Positions 44,504 through 53,877 of a stretch of DNA of 64,000 nucleotides are shown here, piece by piece (positions within the stretch are counted from its first letter, which is position 1; each line of letters starts with the position of its first letter). The translations under genes and the position numbers were made by a program. The stretch spans positions 62,001-126,000 of the forward strand of contig DAHUXS010000012.1 in the NCBI GenBank assembly GCA_027306995.1, in the 5' to 3' direction. The notes under the pieces are model-generated. The model saw only the letters and a list, made by a program, of their open reading frames with translations, made no database searches and was not told the DNA's origin. This DNA is from Lysobacter sp. Its GTDB lineage: Bacteria; Pseudomonadota; Gammaproteobacteria; Xanthomonadales; Xanthomonadaceae.

Positions 44504-45883
44504 TCAGCCCTCCACGCCCAGCGCGCGCAGCAGGCCGCGCGCCTTGGCCCGCGTCTCCGCGAGCTCCCTGTCGGCGATCGACTGCAAGACGATGCCTGCG
44601 CCGGTCCGGAATCGCAGGGCGTCGCCTTCGACCTCGGCGGTGCGGATCAGGATGTTGAGATCCATGTCGCCGTCGCGATTGAGCCAGCCCATCGCGCCGG
44701 TATAGGCACCACGCCCGATGCCTTCCTGCGCCGCGATGATGCGCATGCAACTCACCTTCGGGCAGCCGGTGATCGTGCCGCCGGGAAAGACCGCGCGCAG
44801 CACGTCGACCGGGCTGGCATCGGGCGCGCGCACGCCGCGCACATTGCTGACGATGTGATGGACGTGGGCATAGCTCTCGACCGTCATCAGTTCATCGACT
44901 TCCACCGTGCCACCGACACAGACGCGGCCGAGATCGTTGCGTTCGAGATCGACCAGCATCACGTGTTCGGCACGCTCCTTGGGATGATCGATCAATTCGC
45001 GGATGCGCGCACCGTCGTCATCGCCGGCGATGCGCGGACGCGTGCCGGCGATCGGGCGCGTGCTGGCGATGTCGCCGCGAATCGTCGCCAGGCGTTCCGG
45101 CGACGAACTGGCCACGGCCCAGCCGCCGTGCACGAACAGTCCGGAGAACGGCGCCGGGTTGGCCGTGCGCAAACGCGCGTGCAGTGCGGCCGGATCGATC
45201 GCCCGTGCGAACCGTGCCCACCAGCCGCGCGAGAGATTGGCCTGGTAGATATCGCCGTCACGCAGGTGCCTGAGCACCGCGGCCACGCCATCGAGGAAAC
45301 GTCGTGGTTCGTCTTCGCCGGTCGCAATGGGTGGATGCCAGGACAATTCGTCGATAGCCTGCGACGCCTGCAGATCGGCTTCGATGCGATCGAGCCATTC
45401 CTCGCAACCCGCTTCCGCAATCGCGATGCATTCGCCACTGGCGTGGTCGTGCAGGATCGCTGCCGGGCAGCGCAAGGCGACGCCACGCGGTCCATGGCCT
45501 TCCGCCGCGGGGATCTGCAACGTTGGTTCGACTTCTTCGGCAAGCTCGTAGGCGCAGAACACCGCCCAGCCACCACGGAACGGCAGATCGGCATCAACGG
45601 GATCGGAAACTTGCCGCTGTGCCTGCCACTCGCGTTCGAGGCGGTCGAGGAATCCGCCTTCCAGCACCTCGCCACTCAAGTCATGCAAGACGCCGTCATG
45701 CGTGCGGACGAAACCCTCGCCATCCGTCGCCAGCAGCATGTCCCAGTGCGCGTGCCGACGCGCCGACGCATCCAGCGCGTGCGCCGACGATTCCAGCAAC
45801 ATCGGATACCGCGCCGGGTCATGCCGGTGCAAGCGCAACAGATCAGCGCTTGCTGGCAGGCGACGCCGGATCAGGCGCGACAT
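44504..45883 (-). CDS. pabB: Aminodeoxychorismate synthase component I
   Basis: A 459-residue chorismate-binding enzyme with FRGGWAVFCAYELAEEVEP, GDIYQANLSRGW, RPIAGTRPRI (PIAGT marks PabB; anthranilate synthases have PIAGTRxRG), HVMLVDLERNDLGRVC, YAHVHHIVSNVRG and FPGGTITGCPKVSCMRII. It makes 4-amino-4-deoxychorismate for folate. The position between fabF and pabC is usual in Xanthomonadaceae. Confidence 0.94.
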   Translation of the reverse strand: MSRLIRRRLPASADLLRLHRHDPARYPMLLESSAHALDASARRHAHWDMLLATDGEGFVRTHDGVLHDLSGEVLEGGFLDRLEREWQAQRQVSDPVDADLPFRGGWAVFCAYELAEEVEPTLQIPAAEGHGPRGVALRCPAAILHDHASGECIAIAEAGCEEWLDRIEADLQASQAIDELSWHPPIATGEDEPRRFLDGVAAVLRHLRDGDIYQANLSRGWWARFARAIDPAALHARLRTANPAPFSGLFVHGGWAVASSSPERLATIRGDIASTRPIAGTRPRIAGDDDGARIRELIDHPKERAEHVMLVDLERNDLGRVCVGGTVEVDELMTVESYAHVHHIVSNVRGVRAPDASPVDVLRAVFPGGTITGCPKVSCMRIIAAQEGIGRGAYTGAMGWLNRDGDMDLNILIRTAEVEGDALRFRTGAGIVLQSIADRELAETRAKARGLLRALGVEG

Positions 45884-45908
45884 CGCGCGATCTTCCCGTA
45901 ACCCCGGA

Positions 45909-47147
<1,239 letters not shown>

Positions 47148-47203
47148 TTTGACTCCGGGGATCGTGTTCGATCAAAACAAAACGGGTTCGCTCAAACGCA
47201 CGA

Positions 47204-47220
47204 GGCCGCGATGCGCGGCC
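47204..47220. other. Hairpin in the acpP-fabF intergenic region
   Basis: GGCCGCG-ATG-CGCGGCC, a 7-bp perfect stem with a 3-nt loop, 25 bp past the acpP stop on the minus strand. No T-run follows directly. It may stabilise the acpP message or attenuate read-through into fabF; ACP is needed in much larger amounts than FabF. Confidence 0.5.
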
Positions 47221-47244
47221 CCATGACGTGTGTTGCTGGCGCGA

Positions 47245-47487
47245 TCAGGCCGTCTTGACGTGCGCCTTGACGTAGTCGATCGCCTGCTGCACGGTGGTGA
47301 TCTTCTCGGCTTCTTCGTCCGGGATCTCGCACTCGAATTCTTCTTCAAGCGCCATCACCAGCTCGACGGTATCGAGCGAATCAGCGCCGAGATCGTCCAC
47401 GAACGAGGCATTGTTGCTGACATCTTCTTCCTTGACGCCAAGCTGTTCGACAACGATTTTCTTGACGCGTTCTTCGATGGTGCTCAT
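47245..47487 (-). CDS. acpP: Acyl carrier protein
   Basis: An 80-residue acidic ACP with the phosphopantetheine serine in [21 protein letters not shown]. It begins [18 protein letters not shown] and ends [11 protein letters not shown]. It has an excellent SD (GGAG region upstream) and is preceded by a 139-bp gap after fabG that probably holds its own promoter. Confidence 0.98.
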   Translation of the reverse strand: MSTIEERVKKIVVEQLGVKEEDVSNNASFVDDLGADSLDTVELVMALEEEFECEIPDEEAEKITTVQQAIDYVKAHVKTA

Positions 47488-47532
47488 GTTCTTGCTGCTC
47501 CAGAGGGAGGGAGGTTTCGGTTTTCAGGCCGT

Positions 47533-47559
47533 AGTGTAGTGCAAAAGCCGATTTGACAA
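47533..47559 (-). promoter_or_regulatory. Possible acpP promoter
   Basis: On the minus strand TTGTCA (47559-47554) and TACACT (47538-47533) with a 15-bp spacer, 46 bp before the acpP ATG. The spacer is short, so this is tentative, but a separate acpP promoter is expected from other bacteria. Confidence 0.4.
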
Positions 47560-47626
47560 GCAGTGCGGCGGCGAATGGGACCACCCCGCCAGAGTGGGGA
47601 TGATATGCCAGAGTCGCCGCCCCGGG

Positions 47627-48370
47627 TCACGGCATGTACATGCCGCCGTTGACGTGCAAGGTGTCGCCGGTGATGTAGGCCGCATCCGGCCCCGCCAGGA
47701 AAGCCACCGCACGGGCAATGTCCGCCGGTTCGCCAAGCCGGCCCAGCGCGATCTGCTGGAGCATCGCGGCCTTGGCCTCTTCCGGCAGGTCGCGCGTCAT
47801 GTCGGTGGCGATGAAACCCGGGGCGACCACGTTCACGGTGATGCCACGGCTGCCGATCTCGCGCGCCAGCGACTTGCTGAAGGCGATGATGCCGGCCTTG
47901 GCCGCCGCGTAATTGGCCTGGCCCGCGTTGCCGGTGACGCCGATCACGGAGGCGATGTTGATGATGCGGCCCTTGCGCGCCTTCATCATCCCGCGCATCA
48001 CCGCCTTGCTGGAGCGATAGACGCTGGTGAGGTTGGTGTCGAGGATCGCTTGCCAGTCCTCGTCCTTCATCCGCATCAGCAGGTTGTCGCGGGTGATGCC
48101 TGCGTTGTTGACGAGGATGTCGAGCTTGCCGAATTCCTTCTGGATGCCATCGATCAACGCTTCGATCGCGCCTTCTTCGGTGACGTTCAACACGCGACCG
48201 TGGCCACCGACCGACTTCAGGCGTTCGCCGATCGCGGCGGCGCCCAATTCGCTGGTGGCGGTTCCGATCACGATGGCGCCGCGGGCGGCGAGTTCATCGG
48301 CGATCGCTGCACCGATGCCGCGCGATGCGCCGGTCACCAGTGCGATTTCGTTTTCCAGCGGCTTGCTCAT
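47627..48370 (-). CDS. fabG: 3-oxoacyl-[ACP] reductase
   Basis: A 247-residue short-chain dehydrogenase. It has the cofactor motif VTGASRGIGAAIADEL, NNAGITRDNLLMRM, and the catalytic Tyr/Lys in GQANYAAAKAGIIAFSKSLA, ending DTLHVNGGMYMP. It reduces 3-oxoacyl-ACP with NADPH. ATG 48370 shares a base with the fabD stop (TGATG). Confidence 0.97.
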   Translation of the reverse strand: MSKPLENEIALVTGASRGIGAAIADELAARGAIVIGTATSELGAAAIGERLKSVGGHGRVLNVTEEGAIEALIDGIQKEFGKLDILVNNAGITRDNLLMRMKDEDWQAILDTNLTSVYRSSKAVMRGMMKARKGRIINIASVIGVTGNAGQANYAAAKAGIIAFSKSLAREIGSRGITVNVVAPGFIATDMTRDLPEEAKAAMLQQIALGRLGEPADIARAVAFLAGPDAAYITGDTLHVNGGMYMP

Positions 48371-49305
48371 CAGGCGTTCCATTCTTCCAGTGCGGTTTCG
48401 AATTCGGGCACGCTGCCGAGCGCGCGTGCGTCGAGGGATTTGTCGATTCGCTTGACCAGGCCGGCCAGCACCTTGCCCGGGCCGCATTCGCCGATGCGCG
48501 TCGCGCCCTTCGCGGCAAGCGCCTGCACGCATTCGGTCCAACGCACCGGCTGGTACAACTGGCGCACCAACGCATCGCGGATCGCGTCCACGTTGTCGTG
48601 CACGGACGCATCGACGTTCTGCACCACCGGCAGCGACGGCGCCTGCCAGTGCAGGCCGCGCATGGTTTCGGCGAGGCGATTGGCGGCCTCGCGCATCAAC
48701 GGCGTATGCGAAGGCACGCTGACGGCGAGCTTCACCGCCTTGCGCACGCCCTTTTCCGCCAGCAACGCCAGCGCACGATCGACCGCCGCGGCATCGCCAC
48801 CGATCACGATCTGCCCCGGCGAGTTGTAATTGGCCGGCACCACGACCTGCGATTCCGACGCGGCCTTGCACACCTCGGCGACCAGATCGTCATCGGCACC
48901 GATCACCGCCGCCATCGCGCCGGTTCCGGCAGGCGCGGCGTCCTGCATCAACTGTCCGCGGATGCGGACCAGATGCGCGCCGTCCTTCAGCGACAACGCA
49001 CCGGCCGCGACCAGCGCGCTGTATTCGCCCAGGCTGTGACCGGCCAGGAGCGACGGCTGTGCCCCGCCCTTTTCCTGCCATGCGCGCCACACCGCGACGC
49101 CGGCGGCCAGCAATGCCGGCTGGGTGTATTCGGTGCGGTTGAGCATTTCCTCGGGGCCGCCCTGGGACAGCGCCCACAGGTCAACGTCGGCGCCTTCGGA
49201 CGCTTCGGCGAAGGTGCTGCGAATGACGGGGTGCAGTTCGGAAAGTTCCGCCAGCATGCCGAGGCTCTGCGAGCCCTGGCCGGGGAACACGAAGGCAAGA
49301 GTCAC
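48370..49305 (-). CDS. fabD: Malonyl-CoA:ACP transacylase
   Basis: A 311-residue acyltransferase with FVFPGQGSQSLGML, nucleophile Ser in AGHSLGEYSALVAAG, oxyanion/Arg region HLVRIRGQLMQ and catalytic His in SVPSHTPLM. It loads malonyl groups on ACP. GTG 49305 gives the family N-terminus (VTLAFVFPGQGSQ). It follows the DUF535 gene by 76 bp rather than fabH directly. Confidence 0.96.
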   Translation of the reverse strand: MTLAFVFPGQGSQSLGMLAELSELHPVIRSTFAEASEGADVDLWALSQGGPEEMLNRTEYTQPALLAAGVAVWRAWQEKGGAQPSLLAGHSLGEYSALVAAGALSLKDGAHLVRIRGQLMQDAAPAGTGAMAAVIGADDDLVAEVCKAASESQVVVPANYNSPGQIVIGGDAAAVDRALALLAEKGVRKAVKLAVSVPSHTPLMREAANRLAETMRGLHWQAPSLPVVQNVDASVHDNVDAIRDALVRQLYQPVRWTECVQALAAKGATRIGECGPGKVLAGLVKRIDKSLDARALGSVPEFETALEEWNA

Positions 49306-49381
49306 GGATGGACGTCTCGTGGGATGGCCGCACATGGTAGCTGTTGGGCCCCACCATGCGCGCCAGAATGGTGATCCCGGA

Positions 49382-50368
49382 TCAGGCGAAGGCGTCGGCC
49401 ATTTCAATATCACCCGGACGGAACAGCCAGGACTGCGACGACGGCGCCCATTCCGCCTCGACCCGCGGACTCGGCAACTGGCTGGCCCAGCCCAGGGAGG
49501 CCGCCATCATCGCGTCGATGCGCCCGAGCATGGCGTAACGCTTGCGGTACATCGAACGCTTCTTCGAAGCGACCGTCGCCAGGTCGCGCACCGCCATTTC
49601 CACCGGCAACTTGTACAGGCCATGCTTCCACTGCTCGCCGCCGTGTTCGTTCCAGATGGCGTCGTAGCTCAGGGCTTTCTTGGCCTGGTCGCGCTGCCCC
49701 GGTCGATAGATCGCATGCGCGGCATCTTCGACGCCCAGCATCAACCCGACACCAAGCTGGCCGGCCGCCAGCTGAAGGAAATGCACCAGCGTCGACATCG
49801 GGCGCAATCCATGCATCGCGCGCGTCAGGACTTGGTACATCGCATGCGCATCGCCGGCGTTGCTGCCCTGCAAGCCGCCGATGACCATGGCGCGGCTTCC
49901 CAGCCGGGAATTGAGCAAGGCAAAAGTCGCCATCGCGACGCGTCCGAGCGAACAGTCCCAGACCAGATTGAGGTCGCCCTCACGCTGGGTGCCCGGCTGA
50001 TGGACCAGGCGGATGGTGTGTTCGATCCCGTCTTCGGCAAACGCCGCGACGGCCCACCCTTCCTTCGTGTAGATCGCGTCACGGACCGGTTCCGGAAACC
50101 GGCTCAACAGCTCGAAGTGCTTGCGCAGCAGGCTGAAGCGTTGCAGCTGCGTCAACCGCGCGCTGACATAGGGCTGCTGGAGGCGCGCGCACAGTCCGGT
50201 CCCGGCATTGCGTGCAACCGCGAGTTGGGGACGATCGATCAGTCCGAACCAGTAACGGTGCAATGGCGCCTGCAACCGTGCGCGGACACTGAAACGCATC
50301 GCTCGCGCCCAGCCCGGCCTTGAGCCCGGATCGGCTGCGTAACGCCCAAGTAATGATTTGGTTGACAT
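49382..50368 (-). CDS. VirK/YbjX-family (DUF535) protein
   Basis: A 328-residue protein resembling the DUF535 (VirK/YbjX) family: LVHQPGTQREGDLNLVWDCSLGRVAMATFALLN, MVIGGLQGSNAGDAHAMYQVLTRAMHGLRPMSTLVHFLQLAAGQLGV, KRSMYRKRYAMLGRIDAMM. Members in Salmonella and Shigella are linked to virulence or antimicrobial-peptide resistance; biochemistry is unknown. ATG 50368 has AGGA at -8; in-frame upstream starts up to 50410 are less well placed. It sits between fabH and fabD, where no gene is normally found. Confidence 0.82.
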   Translation of the reverse strand: MSTKSLLGRYAADPGSRPGWARAMRFSVRARLQAPLHRYWFGLIDRPQLAVARNAGTGLCARLQQPYVSARLTQLQRFSLLRKHFELLSRFPEPVRDAIYTKEGWAVAAFAEDGIEHTIRLVHQPGTQREGDLNLVWDCSLGRVAMATFALLNSRLGSRAMVIGGLQGSNAGDAHAMYQVLTRAMHGLRPMSTLVHFLQLAAGQLGVGLMLGVEDAAHAIYRPGQRDQAKKALSYDAIWNEHGGEQWKHGLYKLPVEMAVRDLATVASKKRSMYRKRYAMLGRIDAMMAASLGWASQLPSPRVEAEWAPSSQSWLFRPGDIEMADAFA

Positions 50369-50467
50369 GAAATCCTGCATGTCGCGCAGATTCGCAGGAC
50401 AGGCAGGCACGCGCCATCGCCTGCTGCTTCAACTGCAACAGGATTCACATATTTTTTACATTGTTGG

Positions 50468-50487
50468 ATGGGCGAACCAGCGCCCAT
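50468..50487. repeat. Hairpin between fabH and the DUF535 gene
   Basis: ATGGGCG and CGCCCAT form a 7-bp perfect stem with a 6-nt loop, just past the fabH stop. On the minus strand it is followed by an A-rich stretch (TGTAAAAAATATGTG), so it is not a classical terminator. The AT-rich stretch may be part of a promoter for the DUF535 gene. Confidence 0.4.
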
Positions 50488-50493
50488 TCACCC

Positions 50494-51486
50494 TCAGTAG
50501 CGCAGCAGCACCGAGCCCCAGGTGAAGCCGCCGCCGAAAGCCTCGAGCAGCAACAGCTGGCCGCGCTGGACCTTGCCGGATTGCACGGCGGCATCCAGCG
50601 CCAGCGGCACCGAGCCCGACGAGGTGTTGCCATGCTTGTCGACGGTAACGATCACGCGATCCATCGGCATGTCGAGGCGCTTGGCGGTCGCTTCGATGAT
50701 GCGCAGGTTGGCCTGGTGCGGGATCAGCCAGTCGATGTCGTGGCGATCGAGGCCGTTGGCATCCAGCGTCTCGTCGACCAGGCCGTCGAGGGCCTTGACC
50801 GCGTGTTTGAACACTTCGTTGCCGGTCATCAGGACCTTGACGCCGGCATTGGGTTCTTCCGGCTTGAATCCGGCAGACACGCCCACCGGGTTCCACAACA
50901 GTTCCTTCTTGGCGCCATCGGCGTGCAGGTGGGTGCTGAGGATGCCGGTCTCGCTATCGGGCTTGAGCACCACGGCGCCAGCGCCATCGCCGAACAGCAC
51001 GCAGGTGCCGCGGTCGTTCCAGTCGACCATGCGGGTCAGGGTTTCCGAACCGACCACCAGCGCGCACTTGGCGTCGCCGCTGCGGACGAACTTGTCGGCG
51101 ACCGTGACCGCGTAGATGAAGCCCGAGCAGGCCGCGTTGACGTCGAACGCCGGGCAGCCAACGATCCCCAGGCGCGCCTGCATCAGGCAGGCCGAAGACG
51201 GGAAGATCAGGTCGGGTGTGGTGGTGCCGAAGACGATGAGGTCGATGTCGTCGGCGGTGACGCCGGCGGCGGCCATCGCCTTGCGGGCGGCTTCCTCGCC
51301 GAGGCTGACGGTGGTCTCGCCTTCGCCGGCAACGTGGCGCTGGCGGATGCCGGTGCGGGCCGCGATCCATTCGTCGCTGGTATCGACGCGCTTGGCCAGG
51401 TCGTCATTGGTGACGACCTGTTTCGGCAGCGCACTGCCAGTGCCGGCGATGCGAGCGTAGACACGGGAAGAAGCAACATCAGCCAT
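50494..51486 (-). CDS. fabH: 3-oxoacyl-[ACP] synthase III
   Basis: A 330-residue KAS III with active-site Cys in [15 protein letters not shown], His in [12 protein letters not shown] and Asn in [12 protein letters not shown]. It starts fatty acid synthesis from acetyl-CoA and malonyl-ACP. ATG 51486 has an AAGGAG SD. plsX, which usually separates rpmF and fabH in proteobacteria, is absent; a 167-bp gap with strong hairpins is there instead. Confidence 0.97.
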   Translation of the reverse strand: MADVASSRVYARIAGTGSALPKQVVTNDDLAKRVDTSDEWIAARTGIRQRHVAGEGETTVSLGEEAARKAMAAAGVTADDIDLIVFGTTTPDLIFPSSACLMQARLGIVGCPAFDVNAACSGFIYAVTVADKFVRSGDAKCALVVGSETLTRMVDWNDRGTCVLFGDGAGAVVLKPDSETGILSTHLHADGAKKELLWNPVGVSAGFKPEEPNAGVKVLMTGNEVFKHAVKALDGLVDETLDANGLDRHDIDWLIPHQANLRIIEATAKRLDMPMDRVIVTVDKHGNTSSGSVPLALDAAVQSGKVQRGQLLLLEAFGGGFTWGSVLLRY

Positions 51487-51546
51487 CGATCGAACTCCTT
51501 GGATCCGGATGGGAGGTTTCCGGAACGATTTCCGCAAGCACGACAA

Positions 51547-51573
51547 GGACGATGCCGCAAAGCAGCATCGTCC
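51547..51573. other. Strong hairpin in the fabH leader
   Basis: GGACGATGC and GCATCGTCC form a 9-bp perfect stem with a 9-nt loop (CGCAAAGCA on the plus strand), 61 bp upstream of the fabH ATG. On the minus strand it is followed by TTGTCGTGCTT. It could be an attenuator or terminator between rpmF and fabH. Confidence 0.5.
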
Positions 51574-51635
51574 CGTCAGGTTACATCAACGAACCACTCG
51601 CAATTGAATCACGCATCCGCGGACCATCCTGGAAG

Positions 51636-51655
51636 GATTCCGCCGGGGCGGAATC
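51636..51655. other. Hairpin at the 3' end of rpmF
   Basis: GATTCCGCC and GGCGGAATC form a 9-bp perfect stem with a 2-nt loop, overlapping the rpmF stop codon. There is no U-run. It may protect the rpmF mRNA 3' end or slow transcription. Confidence 0.45.
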
Positions 51656-51848
51656 AATCTTCCTCGACCACCTTGGTCTTGGACGGCAGCACCTTCTTGC
51701 CGCGGTAGTAACCGTCGGCAGTGACGTGGTGGCGGATGTGGGTCTCGCCGCTGGTCGGGTCGGTGGACAGCTGCTTCGCCGTCAGCGAATCATGCGCGCG
51801 GCGCATGCCACGCTTGGACGGGGAAACGCGGGATTTCTGGACAGCCAT
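51654..51848 (-). CDS. rpmF: 50S ribosomal protein L32
   Basis: A 64-residue L32: [22 protein letters not shown]...[20 protein letters not shown]. The four zinc-binding cysteines seen in some L32 proteins are absent (the zinc-free type common in proteobacteria). It follows yceD by 50 bp, the standard arrangement. Confidence 0.97.
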   Translation of the reverse strand: MAVQKSRVSPSKRGMRRAHDSLTAKQLSTDPTSGETHIRHHVTADGYYRGKKVLPSKTKVVEED

Positions 51849-51898
51849 GGGACAAACTCCTGGGTGAATCGGTGTCCGCCGAAACGGACGTCTGAACG

Positions 51899-52414
51899 TT
51901 ATTCCTTCTGGTCGCGCCGGAGCGCTGCCAGTGCTGCAAACGGATTGACCGACGCAGCTTCTTCCTCGTCGGGCGACCACTCGGCCTCCATGACCTCGGT
52001 CCCCGGCTTGACCGGTATCGCCGGCACCGCGAGGATCAATTCGTCCTCGATCATGTCGCGGGGCGAAACCGAATCGCTCGCATCGACCAGCCATGGTTCG
52101 TAGCCCGGCGGCAGTGCTGCTTCCTCGGCCTCGTCGCGAATGAACGCGATGCGTTGGCTCACCTGCACAGGGAGCTCGAACCGTTCGAAACTGCGCTGGC
52201 ATTCCAGCGGCAAGGCGGTGTCGATTTCCAGTGAGGCGTAGGCAATCTGCAGGGCATCACGGTCGAATGCGATGCGGTAGGCGACTTCGCCTTCACCATC
52301 AATCAGCAGACCGGCCAGCCGTGGCAGTTCCGCCAAATCCAGCCTGCCCTCGAACTCGCGCCGCGCCGACACCATGCGCCATGGATCGACCTGGTCGGGC
52401 AATTTCGAGGACAT
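51899..52414 (-). CDS. yceD: YceD family (DUF177) protein
   Basis: A 171-residue DUF177 protein: [36 protein letters not shown] and [15 protein letters not shown]-like sequence ([19 protein letters not shown]), then a C-terminal [13 protein letters not shown]. The family is encoded next to rpmF and is implicated in 23S rRNA/50S accumulation. It lacks the CxxC pair that some members carry around the first motif. ATG 52414 is preferred over the in-frame ATG at 52453. Confidence 0.9.
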   Translation of the reverse strand: MSSKLPDQVDPWRMVSARREFEGRLDLAELPRLAGLLIDGEGEVAYRIAFDRDALQIAYASLEIDTALPLECQRSFERFELPVQVSQRIAFIRDEAEEAALPPGYEPWLVDASDSVSPRDMIEDELILAVPAIPVKPGTEVMEAEWSPDEEEAASVNPFAALAALRRDQKE

Positions 52415-52550
52415 AAGCCGATGAATGTTAAGGATGAACGGGAGGACTGTCAAACACGCCCGCGGTCCGCCGGGAGGTGACTTCCCGCGGATTGCGCCGG
52501 AGCCGGGCTATCGACACACTGCCGTTCAGGAACCGGACTCAGAGTCACCA

Positions 52551-52898
52551 TTGAACCCGATCATCTTCCCCATCGCCATCCTGGCGGTGATCGCGCTGGC
52601 CGTCGCCATCTTCGTGGCGCAACGCCGGCGCCAGCACCAGCGCTGGAGCCTGCTCCGCGAGGTGATGGACAGTGCCGACGCGCTGGAAATGCAGCTGACC
52701 CGTGTCCGCCGCCAACTGGATGGCGTCGCCAGCGCCAGCCAGGCCGATGCCGCCCTGCGCGATGCCCTCCATGATCTGTTGCGCCAGCGGATGTGGTTGC
52801 AGCAGCACGGCATGAACGCCCGCATCGCCGAACTGGAAGCCGTGCGCAGCCGCCTCGATGCCGGTCGCCAGCGCCTGGATGCGCAAACCGCCGCCTGA
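52551..52898 (+). CDS. Unrecognised membrane-anchored coiled-coil protein
   Basis: A protein of about 115 residues that I do not recognise. One N-terminal membrane span (NPIIFPIAILAVIALAVAIFVAQ) precedes basic RRRQHQRW and a long amphipathic helix or coiled coil (LLREVMDSADALEMQLTRVRRQLDGVASAS...LEAVRSRLDAGRQRLDAQ). The likely start is TTG 52551; the frame is open from 52425, but that part is not protein-like and overlaps the divergent yceD leader. It is 28 nt upstream of the MoxR gene, possibly the first gene of that operon. Confidence 0.6.
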   Translation: MNPIIFPIAILAVIALAVAIFVAQRRRQHQRWSLLREVMDSADALEMQLTRVRRQLDGVASASQADAALRDALHDLLRQRMWLQQHGMNARIAELEAVRSRLDAGRQRLDAQTAA

Positions 52899-52926
52899 CC
52901 CAACGACCCAACGGAGCCAGCCCCCG

Positions 52927-53877
52927 ATGCGCACCGCCACCCCGCCCCGACCGCTTGCCGATGCACAAGCGGCCGCCCTCGAAGCCGCCCAGCAGCAGGT
53001 CAACCGGCTGGTCCTTGGCAAGCCGCTGGAGGTGCGCCTGGCCTTCGTCGCCCTGCTCGCCGACGGCCACCTGCTGATCGAGGACCTGCCCGGCCTCGGC
53101 AAGACCACCCTGGCGCATGCGCTGGCGGCAACGCTGGGACTCGACTTCCAGCGCATCCAGTTCACCTCCGACCTGTTGCCCGCCGATGTCGTCGGCGTGT
53201 CGATCTACGACGCCCCGGCATCGCGTTTCGAATTCCACCCCGGGCCGGTGTTCACCCACATCCTGCTGGCGGACGAGATCAATCGCGCGCCGCCGCGGAC
53301 GCAGAGCGCCTTGCTGGAAGCGATGGCGGAGCGCCAAGTCACGCTGGATGGCGTCACCCGTCCGTTGTCGGAACCCTTCTTCGTGATCGCCACGCAGAAT
53401 CCGGTCGACCTGGTCGGCACTTATCCCCTGCCCGATTCCCAGCTCGATCGCTTCCTGCTGCGCATTTCGATGGGCTATCCCAATGCCGAGGCCGAACGCG
53501 CGCTGCTGCTCGGCGAGGAGCGCCGATTGCTGATCTCGCAGGCGCGGCCGCAGCTTGGTCGCGACGATCTGCTGATGATCCGCGCTGCGGTCCAGCAGGT
53601 GCACGTGAGCGAAGCGCTGGTCGATTATCTGCTGGCCCTGATCGCGCGCAGCCGTAATCACCCCGGCGTCCGCGTCGGATTGTCGCCACGTGCGGGCCTC
53701 GCGCTGCTGCGCGCCGCACGCGCGCATGCGTTGCTGCTCGGGCGCGGCCATGTGCTGCCCGACGACGTGCAGGCACTGTTCCCGCATCTCGCCGCGCACC
53801 GCCGCGTCGCCAATGCTGACGCCGGCGATGCCCGCGCGCTGGCGCGTTCGGTGCTGTTGGCGGTTCCGGTCGACTGA
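52927..53877 (+). CDS. MoxR-family AAA ATPase
   Basis: A 316-residue MoxR ATPase with Walker A EDLPGLGKTTLAHALAATL, Walker B ILLADEINRAPPRTQSALLEAMAERQVT, sensor 1 FFVIATQNPVDLVGTYPLPDSQLDRFLL and LSPRAGLALLRAARAHALL. MoxR proteins act as chaperone-like ATPases, here with a DUF58 protein and a transglutaminase, a common three-gene set. It overlaps the DUF58 gene by 1 nt (TGATG). Confidence 0.94.
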   Translation: MRTATPPRPLADAQAAALEAAQQQVNRLVLGKPLEVRLAFVALLADGHLLIEDLPGLGKTTLAHALAATLGLDFQRIQFTSDLLPADVVGVSIYDAPASRFEFHPGPVFTHILLADEINRAPPRTQSALLEAMAERQVTLDGVTRPLSEPFFVIATQNPVDLVGTYPLPDSQLDRFLLRISMGYPNAEAERALLLGEERRLLISQARPQLGRDDLLMIRAAVQQVHVSEALVDYLLALIARSRNHPGVRVGLSPRAGLALLRAARAHALLLGRGHVLPDDVQALFPHLAAHRRVANADAGDARALARSVLLAVPVD

